From: Clostridia bacterium
GTDB taxonomy: Bacteria; Bacillota; Clostridia; Oscillospirales; CAG-272
DNA: 47,922 nucleotides
Reading direction: 5' to 3'
Assembly (NCBI GenBank): GCA_024404505.1
Contig: JAKSPU010000005.1
Span: 1-47,922, forward strand
Shown: positions 40,422 through 47,922 of the stretch, one piece after another
Numbering within the stretch: the stretch's first letter is position 1
Layout of the letters: each line of letters begins with the position of its first letter
Made by a program: the position numbers and the translations under genes
Notes under the pieces: model-generated
Database searches by the model: none
Told to the model about the DNA's origin: nothing
The model's input: the letters and a program-made list of their open reading frames with translations, nothing else

Positions 40422-42569
40422 TCACTTCAGACCGGCCTTGCGGCGCTGGACCTTGTAGGTATCCTCGGCTTTCTCCTCGAAGCCCTCCTCGACGAGGACA
40501 GGGCACTCAGCATGGGACTTGTACGCCGCGATGTACTGCTTCATCCACTGGTAATACTGATCGCCGTGACCGCCCTCCATGGGCTCGATGTCGCGGCTGT
40601 ACTCCTCGTTGTAGGCGTCGGTGAAGACGAACTGACCGTCCACGCTGAGCCGCTGCGCGGCCCACTCGTTCCACCACGTCAGGCCCACGATCTTGGGATG
40701 CACCTCAAAGGCGTACGCCCACTGCGTGTACCAGAAGATACCGTGGTTGCGGCCGTGTGCGGTGGAGGCAGACATATAGGTCTCCTGCGTGGCGACCGTC
40801 ACGCTGATCTGCTCCGGCTTGCCGTCGGGCGTGCAGCTTTCGGTGCCGCAGTTGTTGACGTTGAGGAAGCCCCAATGGTACGCCGTATGATCATTGTTGA
40901 GGCCCCACATCATACGGACGGTGTACAGGTCCTTGAGCGGGAAGTCGGCGGGATCGGTATGGGTGGTGATCAGCAGCGGCTTGCCGTCCCAGTAGACGAA
41001 GCAATCCTTCCACTTTTCGACGTTGTGGAACTTATCGTAGAGAGCCTGATACAGCGGTCCGTCGGAGGAGCCGCTCCAGAAAGCAACGTAAGGCGTACCC
41101 TTGCCCTCGGCGCGCATCTCCATGATGGTATCGAGGATGGCGACCATGGGCGTCTCGATGTAGGACGTCCACGCGGAATTGCCGATGTAGCCGTCGCCTG
41201 CGTTGGTCAGGTCGATGACGATGAAGTCCACGCCTGCTTCATACAGCTGCGTCATGTGCGTGCGGATCACGTCCTTGTCGGAGGAGCGGTAGTAATACCC
41301 GCAGGCGGGCTTGGCCCAGTAGTGGAAGGACGGAGAGCCGCCCCAATCCTGACGTCCCGCGAGGATCTCGGTGATGTTGTTGAAGTACGTCACCTTCTCA
41401 GAGCCGGCGCCGAGGATCGCGTCAAACCAGACGGAGTAGTTGATGAAAATGAGATCGGTCTTGTCGGTGACGTCAAGGCCGAGCGTCTGCCCCTCGGCAG
41501 GCACAGCGGTGACGGTCACGTTCTCGCGGATCTCGCCCTTGGACGCGCCGTACAGATCCAGATCGTCGATCCAGACGCCGCCGCCCGCGTGTGTAAACAG
41601 GGAGAAATTCTCGCCCTGCAGGGCGTTGGTGGTGCAGTTGTCTTCCTTGAGCATGGTACCCTCCCCGTTAAAGATGCGGATCTTGCCGTCCTCAAAGCGG
41701 ACAAAGCCCGCAAGGACGCGGTCCTCGCTGCCTTCGGCAGTGACGTAGATATAGGTGGACTTATCGTCGCAGCAGACGATATCGGTATGGATCATGCCGC
41801 TCAGAAGGCCGCTGTCCACGGGGATCTCGCCCCACGCGGCCGGCCACGAGGCGGCATCGGGATGGTAGACGCGGATCATATTCGCCATCGGGTTGAAGGA
41901 CAGCCAGAGGCCGTCGCCGGGGCCGTCGGGGATCTTGCCGGCGTAATTGCTGACGTAGCAGCCCCATGTGGCCGTCATCCACGCGCCGGAGCCGCGGGCT
42001 ATGATCGTCCAGTCGAGGGACAGATCGACCTGCTTGTAGGTTTTGACCGACGCGGGCGTGACGACGGAATAGGTGGACCAGCCGTCACTGATGATATGGT
42101 CGGAGGTCTGCTCGCTGTAAGGGAAGTACAGCACGCCGTCCATGATCTTGGCGGTACCGCCCGCACGGACAGCCATTTTGCCGCCGCAGGTGACGTCATC
42201 GCCGTCGAAGTCGGTGGAGAACAGGGTGACCACGCCCTTATCACCGGCGCCCATAGGCTCGCCGATCTTCACGTCGGGGTACTCGTCGACCTTTTCGGTC
42301 TCGACGGTCTTGGTGTAGGTGACCTTGCCGTCGTTGAACTTGCCCATATCCGGAGCCCACATCGTGGCAGCCTCGGTGGGTGCTTCGGTCGGGGCCTCAG
42401 TCGGAGCCTCGGTGGGACTGTCCGGCTCGGTGGGCTGACCGGCGTCGGTGGTGCTGTCGACGGTCGTATCGGTGCCGTCAGGGTTATCGTCCTTGCAGGC
42501 GGCTGTCAGGAGGCAGCACAGCACGAGACAGATCGCGGTCAGGCACAGCCAGAATACTCTTTTTTTCAT
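40422..42569 (-). CDS. Lipoprotein with sugar-lectin-like insert and TIM-barrel glycosidase-like domain (long paralogue)
   Basis: This 715-residue lipoprotein has lipobox LTAAC, a PTEAP-repeat linker (about 45-68), a region of about 250 residues (about 90-345) that reads like a concanavalin/LamG-type beta sandwich (GKIRIFNGEG, GGGVWIDDLDLYG), and a C-terminal catalytic-like domain nearly parallel to the short paralogue: YYRSSDKDVIRTHMTQLYE, AGVDFIVIDLTNAGDGY, LTWWNEWAAQR and EYSRDIEPMEGGHGDQYY. It is first in the operon with the short paralogue and the amidase. The start follows AAGGAAGGT. Substrate is unknown. Confidence 0.75.
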   Translation of the reverse strand: MKKRVFWLCLTAICLVLCCLLTAACKDDNPDGTDTTVDSTTDAGQPTEPDSPTEAPTEAPTEAPTEAATMWAPDMGKFNDGKVTYTKTVETEKVDEYPDVKIGEPMGAGDKGVVTLFSTDFDGDDVTCGGKMAVRAGGTAKIMDGVLYFPYSEQTSDHIISDGWSTYSVVTPASVKTYKQVDLSLDWTIIARGSGAWMTATWGCYVSNYAGKIPDGPGDGLWLSFNPMANMIRVYHPDAASWPAAWGEIPVDSGLLSGMIHTDIVCCDDKSTYIYVTAEGSEDRVLAGFVRFEDGKIRIFNGEGTMLKEDNCTTNALQGENFSLFTHAGGGVWIDDLDLYGASKGEIRENVTVTAVPAEGQTLGLDVTDKTDLIFINYSVWFDAILGAGSEKVTYFNNITEILAGRQDWGGSPSFHYWAKPACGYYYRSSDKDVIRTHMTQLYEAGVDFIVIDLTNAGDGYIGNSAWTSYIETPMVAILDTIMEMRAEGKGTPYVAFWSGSSDGPLYQALYDKFHNVEKWKDCFVYWDGKPLLITTHTDPADFPLKDLYTVRMMWGLNNDHTAYHWGFLNVNNCGTESCTPDGKPEQISVTVATQETYMSASTAHGRNHGIFWYTQWAYAFEVHPKIVGLTWWNEWAAQRLSVDGQFVFTDAYNEEYSRDIEPMEGGHGDQYYQWMKQYIAAYKSHAECPVLVEEGFEEKAEDTYKVQRRKAGLK

Positions 42570-42637
42570 GTGTTTCAGACCTTCCTTATGTTTTTTGGGA
42601 GACGGGAAGCGTTGATTTCCGACAGATATACAAGGAT

Positions 42638-42666
42638 ATTATATCACATCGGGGTATGCTTGTCAA
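42638..42666 (-). promoter_or_regulatory. Promoter of the TIM-barrel lipoprotein/amidase operon
   Basis: Consensus minus-strand -35 TTGACA (42661-42666), -10 TATAAT (42638-42643), spacer 17 bp, about 70 bp before the ATG at 42569. Confidence 0.85.
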
Positions 42667-42704
42667 GCGGGAAAAGATGTCGGAAAGCCGCGGGCGGGAA
42701 GACA

Positions 42705-42736
42705 GCGGAAAAGGCGGCATGAGCCGCCTTTTCCGC
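42705..42736 (-). terminator. Hairpin terminator after the cytosolic paralogue
   Basis: A perfect 14-bp stem (42705-42718 with 42723-42736, loop ATGA) lies 14 bases past the stop of the minus-strand gene at 42750. The T run is inside the arm (CCTTTTCCGC) and not after it, so efficiency is uncertain. Confidence 0.55.
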
Positions 42737-42749
42737 ATGGTATGAAGAT

Positions 42750-44837
42750 TTACTCTTTATACAGGTAGTTGAAGCGTCCGAACGGGGCAGCCGAGCCGTT
42801 GGCGTAGAAGTCCATGACGGTCTTGTCCTGCATATTGTCGCTCCACTTGAACTCGAAGTTCAGCTTGCCCCCGAGGCCGGCCAGCGCGCGGGGAAGCCCG
42901 ATGGTCAACGTGTCACCCTTGACGTGCAGCGACGCCTTGCCGATCGTCTGCCACGTGAAGCTGCCCTTTTCCATCGTCGGCAGATACGCCTCGACGGACG
43001 CCTTGCCGGGAGCGGCAGGCAGGCGGTTGATCACGAGGTCATATCCCTCCCAGCCGGTCTTCTTGCTCCGGTCGGTGTCGAGGAACAGCGTCATCCAGCC
43101 CTCGCCGTCACGAGATGTGATGCCGGCGGCGCATCTGACGTGGAAGTATACGGTATCGGCGTCACGCGTGACCTTGGCCTCGATGATGTCGTTGCGGCCG
43201 GACTCGTTCACGTAGTGATGGCCCTTGAAGCCGTCCCAGTCACGCTTCATCGTCAGGCCCTTGGGATTGCGGTAGACGGGCGTGACGTCCTTCCACTGCT
43301 TTTCACCGCCCGCGACGCGGACCGTCTGCGGAGCGGACACGGGCTGGCGCTGTCCAGCGCCCTTGAAGCGGCGGATGTTATGCGCCAATTGCAGGTAGTA
43401 GGAATCCAGATAGCCGTCCTTGTCCATCTCGATATCGCGGCTGTGCTCGCGGTCGTATTGGTCGACCATCGCCAGCTGCGTGGAATCGTTGTCGGAGAGC
43501 CACGGCTCATGCCACTGCCCCATGATCCACTCGTTCCAGCCCGTGATGAACACGAGGTCGGGGTCAAGGTCGATGGCGCGGTCCCACTGCTCCTGCACGT
43601 TGTAGCCGTACTTGTAGGAGTCCTTGGTGAGATGAGCAAAGCCGTCCTTGCCGGTATAGCTGCGCCCGAAGGTATCGACGTCGTTGAAGTGCGTGCAGAT
43701 GCGGTCGGCGTTCGCGTTCTGGCCGACGCCGACGCAAACCATTTCGCAGCTGCCGTCCTCACGCGTGACGTACTTGTTCTGGGGGTATACCTCCAGCCAG
43801 CCCCACTGGTCAGGGCGCTTGGGGCCGCCCGCGTAAATGGGCTGGCCGGGCCGGAAGGTGAAGAACTCACGGATCTCGTTCAGGAATGCGGTATCCGCCG
43901 CGCAGGCGCCCTCCTTCGGCAGCGACTCGGGGTATGCCATGACCACGGGCTTGCCGTCCACACGGTACCAGAGGTCGGAGTACAGACCGGGCTTATACAG
44001 ATTCTGATACAGCGCCCGAAGCATATATTCGGTGGTCTTCATCGGGGCAAAGTTCATCATGAACGCGACCTGCGGGGTCTTGATCCCGTCCTCGCGGGCC
44101 TCGTGCAGACCCTTCAGCAGCGGCTCGTAGGCGTCACGCCACAGAAGTGCGCCGTTGGTGCAGTCGAACATCAGCATATCCACGCCCGCAGCGGCCAGCA
44201 GTGCCGCGTGGTGACGGATGATCCACGGGTCGGAGTTGCGGTAAAAGCCGTAGAACGGCTCGTGCCAGTGGCACTGGAACCGGCCCTCTCCCCACGCCGG
44301 ATGGTCCTTGCGGTACTCGGCGGCGGGGTACTTGTCCAGTACGTCCACGACGTCCACGGTACGCAGATTCGCGTGGGACTCGCGCCACGTCCAATAGAAA
44401 ATGCCGACGTGCTTTTCCTTCTTTCTGGCCTTGACGTCTTCGACGGACGCGACCTTGCGGCCCAGCATATCCGTGGCCTCCCAGCCGTCGTAGTCGAAGT
44501 TGACGAAACGGTCCTCGGGCGTGGGGACGTAGTCCGGGGTCCCGAAGGCAGGCTCGGACGAGAAGGACAGGTCAAACAGCTTGGCGCTGCCGTTGACGCT
44601 GACGGTCACCTCGTGTACACCCTTCGTATCGTCAATGGTGAACAGCGCCTCGTTGGTCGGTCGTGCGTCGCTCGACAGGGCGGCGGTGCCGATGGGTGTG
44701 CCGTCCGCGCAGACGACAGCCAGCGAGGTGTTGCCGGAATCCGTAAAGATCAGCTTGCCGCTGATACAGCCGGCGCCGAAATCATAAGAGCCGATGCTCC
44801 ACGTTTTTGTCTCTTTGTTGAAGATCATGTCAGCCAT
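42750..44837 (-). CDS. Cytosolic TIM-barrel glycosidase-like protein with CBM9-like C-terminal domain
   Basis: This protein of 695 residues has no signal peptide. An N-terminal beta domain (1-100) precedes a core paralogous to the two lipoproteins: YRNSDPWIIRHHAALLA, AGVDMLMFDCTNGA, FITGWNEWIMGQWHEP and REHSRDIEMDKDGYLDSYY. The region from about 505 resembles a CBM9-like fold (FLDTDRSKKTGWEGYDLVINR, split here to its core, and FNYLYKE at the end). The ATG at 44837 follows AAAGGAGACTGAACTT; the open frame extends far upstream, but there it overlaps the divergent gene's promoter. It is transcribed alone, divergently from the CBM32-type exported protein. Confidence 0.75.
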   Translation of the reverse strand: MADMIFNKETKTWSIGSYDFGAGCISGKLIFTDSGNTSLAVVCADGTPIGTAALSSDARPTNEALFTIDDTKGVHEVTVSVNGSAKLFDLSFSSEPAFGTPDYVPTPEDRFVNFDYDGWEATDMLGRKVASVEDVKARKKEKHVGIFYWTWRESHANLRTVDVVDVLDKYPAAEYRKDHPAWGEGRFQCHWHEPFYGFYRNSDPWIIRHHAALLAAAGVDMLMFDCTNGALLWRDAYEPLLKGLHEAREDGIKTPQVAFMMNFAPMKTTEYMLRALYQNLYKPGLYSDLWYRVDGKPVVMAYPESLPKEGACAADTAFLNEIREFFTFRPGQPIYAGGPKRPDQWGWLEVYPQNKYVTREDGSCEMVCVGVGQNANADRICTHFNDVDTFGRSYTGKDGFAHLTKDSYKYGYNVQEQWDRAIDLDPDLVFITGWNEWIMGQWHEPWLSDNDSTQLAMVDQYDREHSRDIEMDKDGYLDSYYLQLAHNIRRFKGAGQRQPVSAPQTVRVAGGEKQWKDVTPVYRNPKGLTMKRDWDGFKGHHYVNESGRNDIIEAKVTRDADTVYFHVRCAAGITSRDGEGWMTLFLDTDRSKKTGWEGYDLVINRLPAAPGKASVEAYLPTMEKGSFTWQTIGKASLHVKGDTLTIGLPRALAGLGGKLNFEFKWSDNMQDKTVMDFYANGSAAPFGRFNYLYKE

Positions 44838-44904
44838 AAGTTCAGTCTCCTTTTGGTGATATGGAATTCGAGGCGTTATGCCGTCCCTTCGGGCGGCTGC
44901 CTTA

Positions 44905-44933
44905 ATGGTAGCACACAAAGGCGCAAAAGTCAA
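44905..44933 (-). promoter_or_regulatory. Promoter of the cytosolic paralogue
   Basis: Minus-strand -35 TTGACT (44928-44933), -10 TACCAT (44905-44910), spacer 17 bp. It lies back to back with the plus-strand promoter at 44954-44982. Confidence 0.65.
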
Positions 44934-44953
44934 CAACTTACCCGCATTTTTCC

Positions 44954-44982
44954 TTGACTTTTTTGCATAATTGTTATATAAT
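44954..44982 (+). promoter_or_regulatory. Promoter of the exported discoidin-domain protein
   Basis: -35 TTGACT (44954-44959), -10 TATAAT (44977-44982), spacer 17 bp, about 33 bp before the ATG at 45016. The 20-bp space between the two divergent -35 boxes could hold a shared operator. Confidence 0.8.
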
Positions 44983-45015
44983 AAGCGTAACAAATCCTTT
45001 CCGGAGGTATCGAAC

Positions 45016-47772
45016 ATGAAAATGAAGATCGACCGCCGCCGTGTCCCTGCTCTGGGACTGGCACTCCTGATGGTGCTCGGCACCGCCGCCGCGGGTGCCG
45101 CGTTCATGCTGCCCGCCGCTGCGGGACAGGTGAAGCAGGCGTCTCCCGTTCCGAACGAGACAGCCGCCGCAGAAAAGCAGACGGACATCGACTTTGACGA
45201 GAACATCATGCTCTCCATCTTCTGGCCGCCTACACCCGCGTACATCAACGAGGAGCAGTACCGGCTGATCGCGGACGCGGGCATCAACTGGGTGCTGGGC
45301 GCGGGCGAGGAGACACTCGCCACCCCCGCCAACCAGAAAAAAATGCTGGAGCTGTGCGAGGAGTTCGGTCTGCATCTGATCCTCAATGACGGCCGCTTCG
45401 GCGGCTCGCTTCCCTCCAAGAGTGAAAAGGTCATCGCAAGGCAGGTCGAGGACTACACCTCCTACGGCTCACTCGGCGGCTTCTACATCCTCGACGAGCC
45501 GTTCAACCCCAACGCATACGTCGACTCCTACGTCCGGTTGAAGAAGGCCTTCCCCGAAGGCCTGATGCACCTGAATTTCCTGCCCTCCGGCGTGTACGGC
45601 TCGTCCGCGCTGTATCAGGCACAGATGAACGACTGGTGCCGCCTGTGCGCCGCCAACGGCTACCCCGTCGATTACCTGATCTACGACCGCTATCCCTTCG
45701 GTCTGGCACCCGGCAGCATGGACCGCGCCGGCTTCTATGCCAACCTGCGCGTCGTCCACGACACCGGTCTCGAGAATCACGTCCGCACGGGCACCTACAT
45801 CCAGACCATCGAGCAGTCCGTCGCTTTCCGGCGTCCGACCGATTCCGAGATCCGGTACGAGATGTACTCCGCCCTCGCGTTCGGCTTCAAGCAGCTGTCC
45901 TTCTTCACCTGGTTCACGCCGGTCAACCGCTCCGAGCCCTTCGCGGACGGCATCATCTCCGCCGACGGCAAGCCCAACGCTCACTACGAAACGGTCAAGA
46001 CGATCAACCACGAGATCCTGACCATCGGTCCGACGCTGGCCAAGTGCGACGCGCTGGAGGTGTACCTGAACGGCTCCGACACGTGGGGCCAGCCCAAGAT
46101 CCCCGAGGACTTCTTCGTCCAGCCCGGCAAGCGCAACCAGCAGTACACCCTGTCGTGGCTGCGCCACAGGGAAACGGGACGCAACTACCTCATGATCGTC
46201 AACAATAACTACTCCAAGGCCCAGACCTTTGATCTGACCTTTGATCCCAAGGTCACCGCCCTGTGGGAAATGGATCGCACGAGCGGCAAGCTGATCCCCC
46301 TGACCATGGACGGGAACAAGCTCTCCCTGCACCTTGAGGCCGGCGACGCCATCTTCATGGCACTGCCCGAGGGCGTCGATTTCTATCAAAAGGAATCCGG
46401 TCAGCCCTCCAACGACCAGAACCTGATGCAGAACGCCTACGTCACGACGACGCAATCCGCCGGTGACGGCGGCTACTACATCAGCCTCCTCTCCGACGGC
46501 AAACGGACGTCGGACGGCGTGCTGAACGGCTGGCGCTCCACCTCCAAGAAGGACGTCAGCCTGCTCATCGACCTCGGCGAGAAGCTCTCCTTCAACCGCA
46601 TGGATCTGTATCCGGACGGCAATCTGTTCAACTACGCGCTGAACTTCCCCACCGGCTTCTCGATCCTCGTGTCCGATGACGGCGAAACGTGGACGAAGTG
46701 GACGGAGATCACGTCCGCCGTCGAACTTGCCCCTCCTTCGGGACCCGTCAAGGTCACCGCCAAGACGGCATCCGCCCGCTACGTCCGCATGGACATCACC
46801 AGATTCCGCGGTGATTACGCCTCATTTGCCGAGATCGAGTTGTACTACGACGACGGCTCCGTACCCGATCCCGAGCCGTACAATACGTTTGATGACAACG
46901 TCGTCATCACGTACAAGGACGGCATGGACCTCTGCAAGGGCCGCAAGGCTTACTGCTCCTCCACGACGCCCGACGAGGCCGGCTACAAGAGTTGGGGCTG
47001 GTCGATAGACTTCATCAACAACGGCGATCACGCAACCGGCTGGACCTCCAACGTCAAGCTGCACAACTCCCCGAACGCGGAGGAGTACGTCATCATCGAC
47101 CTCGGTGATATGTTCGACGTGGACTCTGTCGTCGTATGGCCGCTCGGCTGCTTCCCCGAGGACTTCCGCATCGAGTTGTCCTCCGACGGCCGCAGCTGGA
47201 CCACCTTCTGCGAGCAGACGGGCTACACGCCCGACGGCGACGAGCTGGTGTTCACGCCCGATACGGAGCTCGTCCGCTCGGGCCGCTTCCTGCGCTTTAT
47301 CGGCACCAAACTGCGCGGCACCGCCGCCGACGGCTATATGCTCCAGCTGAGCAATATCTCCGCCTACGGCACGCCCACGCCGCCCGACCCCTCCGTGCTG
47401 ACCGATGCGATGACGCGGTACCGTGAAGCCGGTCTTGACACCTCCATCAAGGAGTACACCGCCTGCGAAGCGGCGCTCACAACGGAAAAACTGACGCAGT
47501 CGCAAGCGCGTGCGTTCGCCCGTGCCCTGCTGGCGCTGATCCCGGAGCCCGAGACCGAGGCACCGACAGAAGCCCCGACCGAACCGGCCACCGAGCCTGA
47601 AACCGAAGCACCGACCGACACGCCGACCGAAGCGCCCGACGCCGAAACCGGTACGGAGCCTGCCGGCGCCGAGCCCTCTGCGGATAAGGGCTGCGCGTCT
47701 GCGGCAGGATGCGCTGCGCTGCTCTGCACGATGGCTGCTGCCTTCATCCTCGCGGTCAGGAAAAAGCATTGA
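45016..47772 (+). CDS. Exported glycosidase-like protein with two F5/8-type C (CBM32-like) domains and C-terminal anchor
   Basis: This 918-residue protein starts at the ATG after CCGGAGGTATCGAAC. A signal peptide (1-37) leads to a TIM-barrel-like domain (about 55-370; SIFWPPTPAYINEEQYRLI, LGGFYILDEPFNP, SFFTWFTPVN), a beta domain (about 385-455), a first discoidin-type domain (about 463-610; DGVLNGWRSTSKKDVSLLID, RYVRMDITRF), a second (about 630-790; VIIDLGDMFDVDSVVVWPLG, RFLRFIGTKL), a small helical segment, a PTEAPTEP linker (about 844-885) and a C-terminal helix with KGCASAAG followed by a basic RKKH tail. LDEP supplies a candidate catalytic Glu. It should degrade or bind glycans at the cell surface. 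Substrate unknown; no canonical LPxTG. Confidence 0.82.
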   Translation: MKMKIDRRRVPALGLALLMVLGTAAAGAAFMLPAAAGQVKQASPVPNETAAAEKQTDIDFDENIMLSIFWPPTPAYINEEQYRLIADAGINWVLGAGEETLATPANQKKMLELCEEFGLHLILNDGRFGGSLPSKSEKVIARQVEDYTSYGSLGGFYILDEPFNPNAYVDSYVRLKKAFPEGLMHLNFLPSGVYGSSALYQAQMNDWCRLCAANGYPVDYLIYDRYPFGLAPGSMDRAGFYANLRVVHDTGLENHVRTGTYIQTIEQSVAFRRPTDSEIRYEMYSALAFGFKQLSFFTWFTPVNRSEPFADGIISADGKPNAHYETVKTINHEILTIGPTLAKCDALEVYLNGSDTWGQPKIPEDFFVQPGKRNQQYTLSWLRHRETGRNYLMIVNNNYSKAQTFDLTFDPKVTALWEMDRTSGKLIPLTMDGNKLSLHLEAGDAIFMALPEGVDFYQKESGQPSNDQNLMQNAYVTTTQSAGDGGYYISLLSDGKRTSDGVLNGWRSTSKKDVSLLIDLGEKLSFNRMDLYPDGNLFNYALNFPTGFSILVSDDGETWTKWTEITSAVELAPPSGPVKVTAKTASARYVRMDITRFRGDYASFAEIELYYDDGSVPDPEPYNTFDDNVVITYKDGMDLCKGRKAYCSSTTPDEAGYKSWGWSIDFINNGDHATGWTSNVKLHNSPNAEEYVIIDLGDMFDVDSVVVWPLGCFPEDFRIELSSDGRSWTTFCEQTGYTPDGDELVFTPDTELVRSGRFLRFIGTKLRGTAADGYMLQLSNISAYGTPTPPDPSVLTDAMTRYREAGLDTSIKEYTACEAALTTEKLTQSQARAFARALLALIPEPETEAPTEAPTEPATEPETEAPTDTPTEAPDAETGTEPAGAEPSADKGCASAAGCAALLCTMAAAFILAVRKKH

Positions 47773-47922
47773 CATATGTACCAAAGGGGGGGGACGCCTC
47801 GCGCCTCTGGCGCTCGGGGGCCCACCCCCTGCCTCCTCCCCGCCCCACGGGCGGGGGGAATATTTTATATAGCAGGGAGAAGGGAGCGGCTGCGCCGCTC
47901 CCTTCTCCCTGCACCCTCATCC
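47773..47922. repeat. Intergenic repeat at the window end
   Basis: After the stop come GCCTCGCGCCTC and CGCTCGGGGGCCCACC text, also seen near 20168-20200, a stem CCCCGCCC/GGGCGGGG (about 47838-47856), and the 18-bp perfect stem (47873-47890 with 47894-47911). The window ends in CACCCTCATCC, shared with the copies at 27310 and 36142. No gene is supported here. Confidence 0.8.

Noticed and set aside
40512..42722. Plus-strand open frame of 736 codons opposite the long TIM-barrel lipoprotein
   Set aside because: The composition is Gly/Val/Arg/His-rich with no domains. The minus strand has a signal peptide, lipobox and paralogue similarity.
42924..44957. Plus-strand open frame of 677 codons opposite the cytosolic paralogue
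   Set aside because: Same antisense-shadow character. The minus strand is supported by paralogy, a binding site and a promoter.

Overview
The window is about 48 kb of high-GC (roughly 60 percent by eye) chromosomal DNA from what looks like a gut-type Firmicute of class Clostridia, probably near Oscillospiraceae. The evidence is AGGAGG-like ribosome binding sites, many near-consensus sigma-A promoters with exactly 17-bp spacers, an SLH-domain cell-wall protein, lipoproteins with PTEAP linkers, M42 peptidases, an ECF-type vitamin transporter, and the Gram-positive proteins UppP, YloV/FakA-like and RNase M5-like. Species cannot be fixed from sequence reading alone. No phage, insertion sequence, CRISPR array or rRNA was seen. 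Both ends of the window lie in repeats, which suggests assembly breaks.

Layout. 0-0.3 kb: tRNA-Trp (minus strand) with a duplicated 3' end and terminator. 0.4-8.8 kb: a plus-strand operon-like run of a divergent GyrB/ParE-type topoisomerase subunit, uncharacterised membrane proteins, a lipoprotein, endonuclease III, an SLH-SGNH esterase, two small membrane proteins and a PstS-like binding protein. 9.2-14.9 kb: a minus-strand cluster of a GH36-like glycosidase, an old-yellow-enzyme family reductase, a short-chain dehydrogenase and a fumarate-reductase-like flavoprotein. 15.0-20.1 kb: a divergently transcribed D-glucuronate operon (uxaC, uxuA, SDR-type fructuronate reductase, eda, kdgK). 20.6-21.8 kb: a cobalamin riboswitch controlling a DUF4430 lipoprotein and an ECF S component. 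21.9-27.1 kb: U32 peptidase, UppP, RNase M5-like protein, a small membrane protein and a YloV/FakA-like protein. 27.6-35.9 kb: a seven-gene minus-strand operon (MurD, three M42 aminopeptidases, a methionine gamma-lyase family protein, a lipoprotein and a cysteine desulfurase). 36.4-37.7 kb: a Kef/CPA2-type cation:proton antiporter. 38.0-44.8 kb: a cell-wall amidase lipoprotein and three paralogous, unfamiliar TIM-barrel-like proteins. 45.0-47.8 kb: a large exported, membrane-anchored glycosidase-like protein with two discoidin-type domains.

How parts work together. The glucuronate operon carries glucuronate to pyruvate and glyceraldehyde-3-phosphate (UxaC, UxuA, reductase, KdgK, Eda). The divergent cluster pairs a glycosidase with the same three redox families (OYE, SDR, fumarate-reductase-like flavoprotein) that reduce isoflavones to equol and that recur in steroid and bile-acid reduction. 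A glycoside or glucuronide conjugate pathway, with sugar and aglycone handled on opposite sides of one promoter region, is a plausible but unproven reading. The extracellular TIM-barrel-like lipoproteins and the CBM32-bearing protein point to a second glycan-processing locus.

The least expected sequence-level signal is a recurrent, strand-oriented 3' UTR element. Directly after a stop codon come one to three GGGGC-AGA-GCCCC hairpins, then a 14-bp CTTAAG hairpin, an AAGAACTT segment, a conserved box (complement of ATCTCGTTCAGCGTAAA) and a terminator. It occurs after at least six transcription units here, always in the sense orientation of the upstream gene.
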